Shown here piece after piece: positions 37,207 to 47,379 of a stretch of DNA of 64,000 bases. The position numbers and the translations under genes were made by a program. This DNA is from Anisodus tanguticus (lineage: Eukaryota; Streptophyta; Magnoliopsida; Solanales; Solanaceae), in assembly GCA_034509755.1 (NCBI GenBank), contig CM067552.1, forward strand, positions 15,657,001-15,721,000. Direction: 5' to 3'. The first letter of the stretch is position 1, and every line of letters starts with the position of its first letter. Under the pieces are notes generated by a model that worked only from the letters and a program-made list of their open reading frames with translations, was not told where the DNA came from and did no database searches.

Positions 37207-37352
37207 TTATTGGATTTTGAAGAAGAAGAAGAAGAAAAGAATTAATAGATTTAGATAAGCCAAGAAGAAAGAACAAATAAGAAAAAAATTATTTTACCCT
37301 TTAGTGTATAAATTTTGATTTTATTTTTTTGTTAATTTTTTAGTATTACTAC

Positions 37353-37660
37353 TCACGAACACTTGTATGAAATTCTTTATAGCTTGAGGCATGTCAAAGA
37401 CACTGTCCTTAAGGATATTTCACCCGGTATGAGTGTATCCCAGGATTCAACAAGCTCTTCTAATATAAACTTAGAAACTAAAATCTAACAAAGATTTATC
37501 ATAAAAAACCTAGCACACGAAAATGGAAGAATTTGTCTTTGATCTTTCTACATCCCAAAAGAAAAGGAGTAGAAATATATAAGAGGAATTTGTCCTGATC
37601 CTTTTCTACCCCAAGATGACAACACTCTGTAATATATATACACGAAGAAGATACACCAAT
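37353..37660 (-). repeat. 3' LTR of element E, distal part
   Basis: It matches 45404-45718, beginning TCACGAACACTTGTATGA and ending at the hAT target duplication ACACCAAT (37653-37660). Confidence 0.8.
37653..37660. repeat. Target site duplication (left) of hAT 2
   Basis: ACACCAAT here is repeated exactly at 42431-42438. In the other E LTR it occurs only once (about 45711-45718), which is the empty site. Confidence 0.92.
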
Positions 37661-37874
37661 TAGGGTGGGCGTATATCAGTTCGGTTCGGTTTTGTATCAA
37701 AAAAGTATGAACCAAATAAAAATTAGTTTTTTAAAATAAAAACCGAATCAAACTTTTTTTTTAAAAAAACCTATATATTAGTTTATATCGCCGAATGTAT
37801 CGGTTTATATCGGATTTTTTCAATTCAAATATAAATTCCAAATGGTTTATGTTTTTTTAAACAGCATATTAGTA

Positions 37875-38260
37875 GCAACAACAACAGCCAATTTTAACAG
37901 GAACATACATAGACTGATTTTTTAAATAACAGCAACAACAACATCATCAAATTTCAGTTCCTGTCTAAACAGGAATTTCAGCAGATTAGTTTTTATATTG
38001 ATGAATTTCAGTAGATTAGTTTTTAAAAACAACATCAAATTTCAGTTCCTGTCTAAACAACAATATCAAATTCAGCAGCAACAACAACAACAGGAATTTC
38101 AGCAACAACAACATCAAATTCCGGATGAATTTCAAAGACGGCAAGAAGATCATCAACGAAATTTTGCAAAGAAAGAAAAAGAAAAAAGATCAACAAATTC
38201 AAAGAGTTTCAGCAGAAATTTCAGCAACACCACAGGAATTTCAGCAGCTCCAGCAATAAC
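37875..38260 (+). repeat. CAACAA/CAGCAA-rich low-complexity segment in hAT 2
   Basis: Imprecise CAACAACAA and TTTCAGCA units, with TTTCAGTTCCTGTCTAAAC repeated at 37954 and 38039. In one frame it yields a Gln-rich open frame (37998-38300), which I regard as a by-product of the repeat. Confidence 0.65.
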
Positions 38261-38364
38261 AACTAAGACTGCTTATGAGTCAAATATAGATAGATACTAA
38301 CAGCAAAAACTAATTTGAAGGATTGTAGATTTGAGAACTTTACCATTATGACGCCAATATCAAT

Positions 38365-40514
38365 CCATTGTCAAGTCCTCAACTGCTTGTATTTGTTCTA
38401 TTGGCTGTGATTGTGGTACGATTGAAAGTTTCTCAAAGTCTACATACAATTTATTGAAGCGTCAATATAATAAATAAAATGTTAAAGTATAATCATTCTA
38501 TTAAAAATAATATATAAAAAATAGTATTGTTACCCAATTCAACATCTTCATAAAACTCAGTTTCTTCTTCGGTTGGTTGCACAATTTGTTCTCCTATAAG
38601 AGTTGAGCGAAGCCAATTCTGTGTGCAAATTAATGATTCAACTGTCTTATGAGTTAATGTACTCCTAAAAGGGTCAAGAATTCCCCCTCCCCTTCCCCCG
38701 TGCTAAATGATGATTCGAGAGCCACAATAGACACAGGAATTGCCAAAATATCTTTGGCAATCTTTGACAAAGTCGGATACCTAGACGAATACATCTTCCA
38801 CCAACTCAAAAGATCAAAATTTGGATCATTAGGACTTTTATTCCCCGCTGAAAAATATTTCGCAACATCATTCTTCACCCCAAAATCATCATTTTATGTT
38901 GCCTTCATCTTTTTAAACAGTTGAAAAGGATCAATTGATTCTTTTCTACTGCTGTCACTATCACAACCTTCACTTAACTGAGCAATTGAACTACTACCCA
39001 CACCACTATTTGGGTTAACATCATTATAATTTTCAAATAACCGTAACAACAACTCTTTGATATCAGCTTTAATTTCATCAACCTTCCTACTATCAAATAT
39101 ACTTCCAAAGCACCAGTTTATAAATTCAAATTTACACCGAGGATCAAACACATTTTCAAAAATTAATAGCTTGTTCACCTTTTCTATAGAAGTACCCCAA
39201 TATTTCACAAACTTATCTCTCATGCCATTAACAATTTTGTTCACCAACAAATCGGTAGATTCCGCTAGTGAGCTAAGATGAAGATAAACTTTCCACAACT
39301 CATTCAAAAAATCAGTAGAAGTCACACATTTTGTACTGCTGAATTTTAATGTCACATCATAAAAAACTGACAAAAATGTACTAACTAGGCCCAATCCTTT
39401 TTCTTCCATTCTCATATTCGTTAAGCCAACTTTTGTAGTGGCCATCGTCCTCCTCTAACCTATCAAATATTTTTTTCAAATATCACAGCTTTTTCCAACA
39501 TTAAGTATGTCGAATTCCATCTGGTTGGCACATCCAAAACCATAAGTCCCTTATATGATATTTTCTCTCGCTCAACACATGTCTTGAATTTTTGCAACCT
39601 TGTCGGAGAAGATCTTACAAACTTCACCGCATTACGAACAACAGCTATTGAGTCCTTCGCTTCTACCAACCCATCTTGAACAATCAAATTCACTATATGT
39701 GCAACACACCTCACATGCATATGATCACCATTTAAAACCATCGCCTTAGGACTCCAATTTGTCAGTTTCTTCTTCACATAAGCAATTGCAACTTTATTAG
39801 CACTTGCGTTGTCCACAGTAATTGTTAATAGCCTATCAATACCCCAATCCAATAAGCATTTCTCTATAGTATTTCCAATACCATTTCCTTTGTGATTAGA
39901 AATTTGTGTAAAACAAAGTATCTTTTTATGCAACACCCACTCACAGTTATTACCATGTAGCTACTCATTTGAATTGATGTCCACGTGTCTGTTGTAATAC
40001 AAATTCTCTGCTGGTTTGAGTTCATGATTCTTTTAATCAAAGCCTTCTCAGTCTGATGCAACTGAAGAATATCATGTGCAATCGTTCTTCGTGAAGGCAC
40101 CACAAATCTGGGACAACAAACCCTCATATACTCCACAAAGTTCTGACTCTCCACAAATCTAAAAGCTAACTCATCTTTAATAATCAATTTCACAAGTGCG
40201 GCTCTACAAGCCTCTTGAATAAACCCCACAAATACAACTTTATCATTGTCCTTACCCTTGTCACGAGTTAATACTTTTTTATTCTTATCATCTTCAAGCT
40301 TTGATTTCTTGTACACTTTGCATCTAGCCAAGTGGTTCCTTAAATTAGTTGTCTCAACTAACGAGCTATCGCAAGCACAATCTTTTGGGCAAAAATGACA
40401 TTTGGCTTTCTGCCCTCCACGTAACTTAGTAAAAAAATTCCAAACTTTTGATCTCAATTTTCCCTCGTCGGTTCGTTTCACCATTTTTGTTCCATCATCC
40501 AAAATGTCTTCCAT
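38365..40514 (-). pseudogene. hAT transposase pseudogene of element 2
   Basis: It starts MEDILDDGTKMVKRTDEGKL at 40514. A BED zinc finger follows (SKVWNFFTKLRGGQ, CHFCPKDCACD, LRNHLARC; residues about 18-67). Next come TTDTWTSIQMSSYMVITV, the ribonuclease-H-like core with TVDNASANKVAIAYVKKKL and the DVPTRWNSTYLMLEKA block. The C-terminal dimerisation domain has DLLSWWKMYSSRYPTLSKIA and VALESSFSTG. A likely intron (about 38444-38531) precedes a short last exon ending at about 38370. It would bind the element ends in the nucleus and excise them. Frameshifts near 39930, 39455 and 39395, an in-frame stop at 38894-38896 and a frameshift at about 38665 make it inactive. The decay is light compared with hAT 1. 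Confidence 0.88.
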
Positions 40515-40544
40515 TCTACAATATTAGAGAGTTCATGAGCAATT

Positions 40545-41605
40545 TGTCAAATACACCGTGAATACAAAACATCAACTTCATTTTAGATAGTAGGAAGGTT
40601 GAATACACCATGAAATATATATTGAATATGCTTCCTTCTTTACAGAAAATCAGAAATTACTTCAGTTTTTTCATTTTATAATTCTCTTAATCGGTAATTA
40701 CTTCAGTAACTTCATTTTAAAATAAAAATTATCACATTTTCTCAGAAAATCAGAAACTATAGATTGAATATGCTTCCTTCTTTACTTTAATTTGTCAAAT
40801 ACACCATGAAACTATAGATTGAATATCCTTCCTTCTTTACAGAAAATCAGAAATTACTTCAGTAACTTCATTTTATAATTCTCTTAATCAGAAATTACTT
40901 CAGTAACTTCAGTAATTACATTTTAAAATCAGAAATTATCACCTTTTCTTAGAAAATCAGAAACTATAGATTGAATATGCTTCCTTCTTTACAGAAAATC
41001 AGAAATTACTTCAGTTTTTCATTTTATAATTCTCTTAATCAGAAATTACTTCAGTAACTTCATTTTAAAATCAGAAATTATCACCTTTTCTCATAAAATC
41101 AGAAACTATAGATTGAATATGCTTCCTTCTTTACTTCAATTTGTCAAATACACCAAGAAACTATAGATTGAATATGCTTCCTTCTTTACTTCAATTTGTC
41201 AAATACACCATGAAACTATAGATTGAATATGCTTCCATCTTTACAGAAAATCAGAAATTACTTCAGTAACTTCATTTTATAATTCTCTTAATCAGAAATT
41301 ACTTCAGTAACTACATTTTAAAATCAGAAATTATAACCTTTTCTCAGAAAATCAGAAATTATAGATTGAATATGCTTCCTTCTTTACTTCAATTTGTCAA
41401 ATACACCATGAAACTATAGATTGAGTATGCTTCCTTCTTTACAGAAAATCAGAAATTACTTCAGTAACTTCATTTTATAATTGTCTTCATCAGAAATTAC
41501 TTAAGTAACTTCAATAACTACATTTTTTAAAATAAAAAATTATCACCTTTTCTCATAAAATCAGAAATTACTTCAGTAACTTCACTCTAAATAACCTTAA
41601 TTTGA
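40545..41605. repeat. Complex tandem repeat array in hAT 2
   Basis: Roughly five to seven higher-order units combine TATAGATTGAATATGCTTCC, TTCTTTACAGAAAATC, AGAAATTACTTCAGTAACTTC and TTATCACCTTTTCTCA blocks in varying order and number. The array lies upstream (in the - sense) of the transposase start, within the element. There is no coding potential. Confidence 0.85.
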
Positions 41606-42261
41606 TGATCTTTTTCCAATTTACGAGCAGTCATAACAACAAACACCAGTTTCCAGCGTCTAAATCATTCAACAAACAAATAAAGCCAGTGTCCGAGAAA
41701 AGTCTTCTCGGATTACGCCTAATTCATAACTTCTCATAATGTTTCGACAAACATGGTTCAAACATAGCATAAAACAGATGAGAAATCAGAACGAGAGAAA
41801 TAAATGAGTAAAGGGATTGGATTCCTTTTGTGGTTGCACTGGCAGTAACGGGACGTCGGGTCGGGTTGAAGCTTGAACTATTGAAGTTTGAAGCTTGAAC
41901 TGTTGAAGCTTCGAGTTCGTGTCTTCGAGAGAAATAAATCGAAATCGAGGAGGAGAGAAAAGAGAAAATAGGCAAAAATGTTGATTCTCTGATGAAGCTT
42001 GAAGATTTATGGGTTAGGGCTTGAAATCGATTTGATTAACTGTTGGAACTTGGAAGCTTGAAGATTTAGTGTTGAAGATTTATGGGTTGAAGGTAAAACT
42101 GAAATCGATTTGAAGATTTAGTGTTGAAGGCAGCAAAACTGAAATCGATCGATGATCAGTGCGCCGGTGTGGACTGCGGACTAAGTGCTGCGGAAATTGA
42201 TTTGAAGATTTACTGTTAGGGCTTTTATTTATATAGGGGTATGGCTAATTACAAGAATAAG

Positions 42262-42415
42262 CTTAGTTTTTCGGTTCGGTGTATCACAGAATCATGTGAA
42301 CCGAACCGATTCAATTTAAAAAAATTGAACCGATTTTTTTTGAAATCGGGTTTGTCGCAGATTTTTAACCGAACCGATTCACCGGTTCGATTCGGTTTTT
42401 TCGGTTCATCGGATT
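42262..42415. repeat. Subterminal AACCGAACCG/CGGTTCGG motifs of hAT 2
   Basis: At least six CGGTTCGG/CCGAACCG-type words in both orientations occur within 170 bp of the right terminus. Matching GTTCGGTTCGG occurs at 37680 near the left terminus. Inferred transposase binding region. Confidence 0.65.
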
Positions 42416-42430
42416 TTTTGTCCATCCCTA

Positions 42431-42708
42431 ACACCAATAGTAGCCGGCTAACTCTTCATATATAGCCTACAACTTACTAACATTATTGCCAATAACTTCA
42501 TCTTAATGATGGCTATTCAAACGCATTGAATGGTCAGACTCTATTAGTCAAAAGATAACGGTTTGAAGCAATTAAAATATTTTCATAATGAAGGCCATTA
42601 AAGCTAATGAAAGGTAGTATCAATTCTATGTGATAAAAAATTATTGAACGTTAGAAAAGTTATCAAAAAACATAATTATTTTTGAGATATTACATTATTT
42701 TTATAGCA
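42431..42708 (-). repeat. 3' LTR of element E, proximal part
   Basis: It matches 45711-45981 (GCTAACTCTTCATATATAGCC, AATGATGGCTATTCAAAC and following). On the - strand it begins TGCTATAAAAATAATG at 42708, preceded by the purine-rich ACATGTGGAGAAT (42709-42721), a likely polypurine tract. Confidence 0.78.
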
Positions 42709-43399
42709 ATTCTCCACATGTCTCAAAAAGAATACTAAGGAATAGAATGACATAAGAAGTTTTGGAATAGAATAAAATAAGAAGTTTTGCTGGGTTTTCA
42801 TATGAGTACAATGTGTCGAATTTGGTGTCTCGTAAACTATGAACCAGACCTAGATAAAATAAGATTAAACTTACAGAACAATTGTTGAAGTTTAGAACTT
42901 CTATGAATCAAGAATTATTTTGTAAGCCCATGGTCTTATTATATCACATTATATTCGCACAATCTTTGTCGTTATCGCAATTTTGCGCTAAGAGGCCATG
43001 CGTGTGTCTTGGTATTCATGAGTGCTCTAGATATTTGTCACAATTTTATAGAAACGGCACCACTCCACACTCATATAGGTCCATCCATCAAGTGTATTCT
43101 GCAGAGCAATACACCACCTATAAAAGATATAGGTAATGAATTAAGAGTTTATAACTCAACTTTACTTTGTCTTGCAAAACTGCACTATATTTACACATCA
43201 TAGGAGGGACATAGTTTAATAGTGCATACTTGACCAACTAATGACTTGTTATTACCCATATGAACATAATTCATGAAATCTCCAATCACATAGGTTGGGT
43301 TATCATCATTGTTGATCTTCTCAAATTGACAAAAAAAAGTCTCACTCCCCTCGATGTTTCTTTTAGTAGGTGAATTGATCAAGTTCACCTCTAACTTCA

Positions 43400-44560
43400 C
43401 ATACTTTATTTACGTAAATAATTTCATCTCACAACAAATGCTTTATCACATTATATCTCAAATGAATGTGTCTATTTTTGCCAATAATAATTTGACAACC
43501 ACAATGTATAGACACAAAAAATGTTAATTTTATTCCAATTGAAATACTCGCTAAGAGATCTCCTGACCACTGAACCTCAATACCAACCAATTCCAAAATA
43601 ACAAACTCAAATTTCATAGTAGTGTACTCAATCTCAACTGAATCTGACATTCACTTAGCATCATTTTGCCCCTTTAATATAGCGAAAAATTCACTATAAT
43701 TAATTCCAATATATATTGTCAACAATAAAAGAGAAAATCATCATCAAATATATTTTTTCATTCCTTTGAACTCATCATTTTCAAAATCATTGTGAACAAC
43801 ATAAGCATAAGAAATATTACCACTCTTCAAAAATATTCTTCAAAATCCTCAACAACTCTTTTTTATTTCACATAATTATTGATTATCAACAATTACATGC
43901 AACTTGTATCAACATATAATAAAAATAAATTTAGACCATATTTTCCTTTCGTAAGAACATGTAGTATAACCTTAATAAGACACCCCACGCTTTCAAATAT
44001 TTTAAGATATGATAGTAATATTCATAACTCATAAGAAGTATTATCAAATTCTCATAAGACATTTCATCTTATAAATACTAGGCAAAGACAAAATTATGGC
44101 TACATAACTCATCACCCACAAAAATGTTATTTTGTTAACACCTTATCAAACTCAAATAAAACTTTTACCCAACTTTTCTAATAATCACATAGAAATCAAA
44201 TTGGTTCCGACATTAGAAACATATACCACATCATTTAATGCCAATGTTTTTCAAATGTGAGTTTAAAAAGAACCTTTTCTTTTCAAGAACTTGAGTAATT
44301 CTTGAATCACTCACTTAAATAAATAATTCTTCTTCTTCAACTAATTGGATATAAGACACAAAATTAATTTAGTTAGCACATATATGCTTACTAGCACTAA
44401 AGTCTAACAACCAATCTCTTCACATTAGCTACAAGATTCGCTTGAGGAACGACCACAAAAATTCTATCATCTTCTTAATCAAATTGATTTTTACTTAGCG
44501 GGATTATCATTTTTCTGAAATTTTTTTCTACATTTGAGGGTTATGATATATGACTTATTT
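43400..44560 (-). pseudogene. gag-pol remnant of copia element E
   Basis: On the - strand, DWLLDFSASKHICAN (about 44370-44420) corresponds to the copia protease with its D-S-G-A-S active site mutated. LALNDVVYVSNVGTNLIS (about 44195-44250) is the conserved block just downstream. ELVGIEVQWSGDLLA, SIHCGCQIIIGKN and RHIHLRYNVIKHLL (43429-43650) are from the RNase H domain. The jump from post-protease to RNase H within about 350 bp shows that integrase and nearly all of reverse transcriptase were deleted. Upstream, a decayed CCHC knuckle is visible near 44530-44570. Confidence 0.75.
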
Positions 44561-45400
44561 TGCCACACACAAAATAATTATTATTTCATTGGAGGTTTCT
44601 TAATTAATTAGGACTTGTAACCACTGATTATCACTATGTAGGAATTTAATCTATCATCAGAAGTGTGAAGGGACAAATTGAAACGAAATAGCCATCCAAA
44701 CATTCAAAACAACTACTCATTGTTTTCTCCTTTGATTGGTAAACCTCTAGTAAAAGATAAGCAAATCTATCAGTAACATTATAACAAGAATGAGTATCTT
44801 TTCCATTGTTCCATGAAATATCAAAAATTATTATGCTTAAATATCATAATTGAAAAGCTCATTGCAGAAATATGCGCGCACGCACACGAGAACTGAAATC
44901 AGTTTGTACATGCACCACACACACATATAGATTGATAATATTTTTTTCTAAAATATAAGAATGTCATAATCAACCATAGAGTTTCAGTAAAATTAAGTAA
45001 AGTAGATAATAAAAATATAGAAATTCTTAATTATTTAAGCCTAAATAATGACGTAACATATTTAGGTCACTTTGCAACAATCATTTTTAGAGCAAGAGAT
45101 AAAAATGACGTAACATATTGTTGATGGACTTTAACATATATCAAGAAGTTTGCTTCAACATGTACATATCTTTACATTCTCTCAAAAGAAAATGTCTCAC
45201 ATATTGACGCCCATAAATAAATGTGAGCAGTAATTTTTTTTTCTTACCTGTTGGTGATGGTTTGGAATAGCAATCCTCTATACCGTCCGGTGTGAAATTA
45301 TAGTGACTACAACAGTTTTGCTGAAACTGTTGTAATTGATTTTCCGTAGGAACAAAGTCGAAATATCCTTAAAATTGATGGAAATCTTACGAAAAATATT

Positions 45401-45981
45401 TGATCACGAACACTTGTATGAATTTTTTATAGCTTGAGGCATGTCAAAGACAGTGTCCTTAAAGATATTTCACCCGGTATTAATGTATCCTCAGAATTCA
45501 ACAAGCTCTTCTAATATAAAATTAAGAACCAAAATCTAACAAAGATTTATCATAAAGAAAATACAGCACACGAAAATGGAAGAATTTGGCTTGATCTACC
45601 TACATCCCAAAAGAAAAGGAGTAGAAATATATAGGAGGAATTTGTCTTGATCCTTTTCTACCCCAAGATGAGAAGACTCTGTAATATATATACACACGAA
45701 GAAGATACACCAATAGTAGCCCGCTAACTCTTCATATATAGCCTATAACTTACTAACATTATTGCTAATAACTTCATCTTAATGATGGCTATTCAAACAC
45801 ATTGAATGGTCAGATTCTATTAGTCAAAATATAACGGTTTGAAGCAATTACAATATTTTCATAATGAATGCCATTAAGGCTAATGAAAGGTAGTAACAAT
45901 TCTATGTGAAGAATTATTGAACGTCAGAAAAGTTTCTGAAAAACATAATTATTTTTGAGATATATCATTATTTTTATAACA
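45401..45981 (-). repeat. 5' LTR of element E (carries hAT 2 empty site)
   Basis: On the - strand it begins TGTTATAAAAATAATG at 45981 and ends TTCGTGATCA at 45401. The hAT target ACACCAAT is present once and uninterrupted (about 45711-45718). Confidence 0.78.
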
Positions 45982-46799
45982 GATTTTATTTTGATTATTT
46001 TTATTTTTATGTTACTATTATTTTAAGATTATGAGATTCAATTAGTCTATTGTTATTAGTAAAAAGATATAGAGATTTGAAAAAGAAGAAATGAATAAGA
46101 AAGGAAGAAAGAAAAAAAATAACAAATTCTAAGAAACAAAAAAAATTATATAAAATGTTTTTTGGCATATTTTCTAGCTATCACACACTACAAAGAGAGA
46201 CCATTCTTATGACACTTGACACTATTAGGAGGTTTTTAGATAGGAAACATTATAATTCACAGGTAACATCTAACACCCATAATTTAAATATCAAACTGAC
46301 AAAATATTAATAGTATAGGGAAAGTTGGAAGTATTAATTCAAAGATTTTTTATAACAAAATTTCCATACTTTGGTCCACCCCTTTTTTTGTTGTTGTTTA
46401 AAGTTTCCAAACTTTGGTCCACCGTCCACCCCCCTCATTTTTGTTGTTTCCTCTAAGTCCCCTTATACTTGATAATTTACATTTTTTAATTTATTCCGTA
46501 ATTTTTGGCTATTGTTTGTCCTCTCGCCATCGTCGTGGTACCCACTATGATGAATTATTATTATTATACCTTTGAAAATAACGCAAAGCCATGCGCGGGA
46601 ATAATCTTTTGTTTGTTACTACTCCTAATACTAAATAAAAAGAAATCTTAATAATTTGATAGAAAAACCAAACACGAAAAAAGTCATTGTCTTGTTTTGA
46701 TGAAGAAACAAGGCAAGCAAAGTTATCTTTGTGTTCACTCAACAACACTCACCAGCTTCTCCAATTTTCTGTTTATAGGTTTGCTTTTGCATGGATGAT
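45982..46799. other. Intergenic AT-rich DNA upstream of FPP
   Basis: No open frame with recognisable content. It has poly-T and TTGTTGTT runs and a locally repeated word (AAACTTTGGTCCACC at about 46370 and 46408). It is presumed to contain the distal promoter of the FPP gene. Confidence 0.5.
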
Positions 46800-46812
46800 G
46801 TATTATAAAAAG
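46800..46812 (+). promoter_or_regulatory. Candidate TATA box of FPP
   Basis: TATTATAAAAAGT lies about 460 bp upstream of the FPP start codon, with transcription expected to start near 46830-46840. A pure T run of more than 20 bases follows at about 46870-46892. This is inference from sequence only. Confidence 0.35.
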
Positions 46813-47127
46813 TTAATGTTTCTTGTGGAAAGCCTTGACTTTTAGCCTTTTGTGTTTGTCTGGGGTATCTTCTTTTTTTTTTTTTTTTTTTTGTGGTGGG
46901 TCAAAATCTTTTTCAGTTTTTGTGTGGGTTTGGTTAGGATGGGGTTTTATCCCCAGTTATTTTGGTTATGGGGAATGGAAAGGCACATATCACATGAGTT
47001 GTTGAAATGGAAGCTTTATCTCCAATTTGGGATTTTGAAAGTGTTAGGTAGTGATTGTGAGGTGTGAATTCTAATCAAAGTTGCCCCATTTTCACGTTTT
47101 CACTCCCTCCTAACTGATTTTTTTAAG

Positions 47128-47214
47128 GTATAGATGAATGATAGGCGAGCTTCCCTATTGGGGAATTTTGTGAGAATCTTGGATTGCTCATTAATTTCTG
47201 TTTTTTCTTCTCAG
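47128..47214 (+). other. Possible 5'-UTR intron of FPP
   Basis: A donor-like AAG|GTATAG at 47127/47128 and an acceptor-like TTTTTTCTTCTCAG ending at 47214 would define an 87-bp intron 48 bp upstream of the start codon. Transcript evidence would be needed to confirm it. Confidence 0.35.
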
Positions 47215-47262
47215 AATTAGGAATTTGAGTTAAGAAGAATGAGGAGGTAGTGTTTCCGTTGG

Positions 47263-47379
47263 ATGGACCGGAGGAGTTGGTTGTGGCGGAGGAAGTCATC
47301 AGAGAAGAGTCCCAGTGGTGAAACTGAAAGCTCTGCTGGATCCATTTCATCTTTTTCTGAGAGGTTCTCTGATGATCAG
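47263..47379 (+). CDS. FPP: FPP coding exon 1 (residues 1-39)
   Basis: Starts ATGGACCGGAGG and encodes the basic N terminus with [11 protein letters not shown] and a Ser-rich stretch ending FSERFSDDQ. The donor CAG|GTTTGC is in phase 0. The family-typical [16 protein letters not shown] beginning decides the start. Confidence 0.92.

Larger units (their letters stand above)
37661..42430 (-). mobile_element. hAT DNA transposon 2 (4770 bp)
   Basis: The ends are TAGGGTGGGC and, inverted, TAGGGATGGAC. The perfect 8-bp duplication ACACCAAT flanks it. TTCGGTTCGG/AACCGAACCG words cluster near both termini. The - strand codes for a hAT transposase, now broken. A CAACAA-rich segment lies near the left end and a 1-kb block of tandem repeats near the right. 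The uninterrupted LTR copy at 45404-45981 proves the exact boundaries. Confidence 0.93.
37353..45981 (-). mobile_element. Decayed Ty1/copia retrotransposon E with nested hAT
   Basis: Two about 575-bp repeats, 45401-45981 and 37353-42708 (interrupted by a 4770-bp hAT element), flank a 2.7-kb interior. On the - strand the interior gives a degenerate Gag knuckle, a copia protease remnant, the post-protease block and an RNase H remnant, in the correct order. Integrase and most of reverse transcriptase are deleted. A purine-rich tract precedes the 3' LTR. No clear primer-binding site or target duplication was seen, so the outer boundaries are approximate. Confidence 0.75.

Noticed and set aside
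37998..38300. Gln-rich 100-codon open frame
   Set aside because: It is produced by CAACAA repeats inside hAT 2 on the strand opposite the transposase, without any domain.
1..46000. A novel gene cluster or defence-like system hidden among the many short open frames
   Set aside because: Every region with recognisable protein homology reads as Gag, Pol, hAT transposase or DUF4283 relics; the remaining frames are short, unsupported and inside LTRs or decayed interiors.
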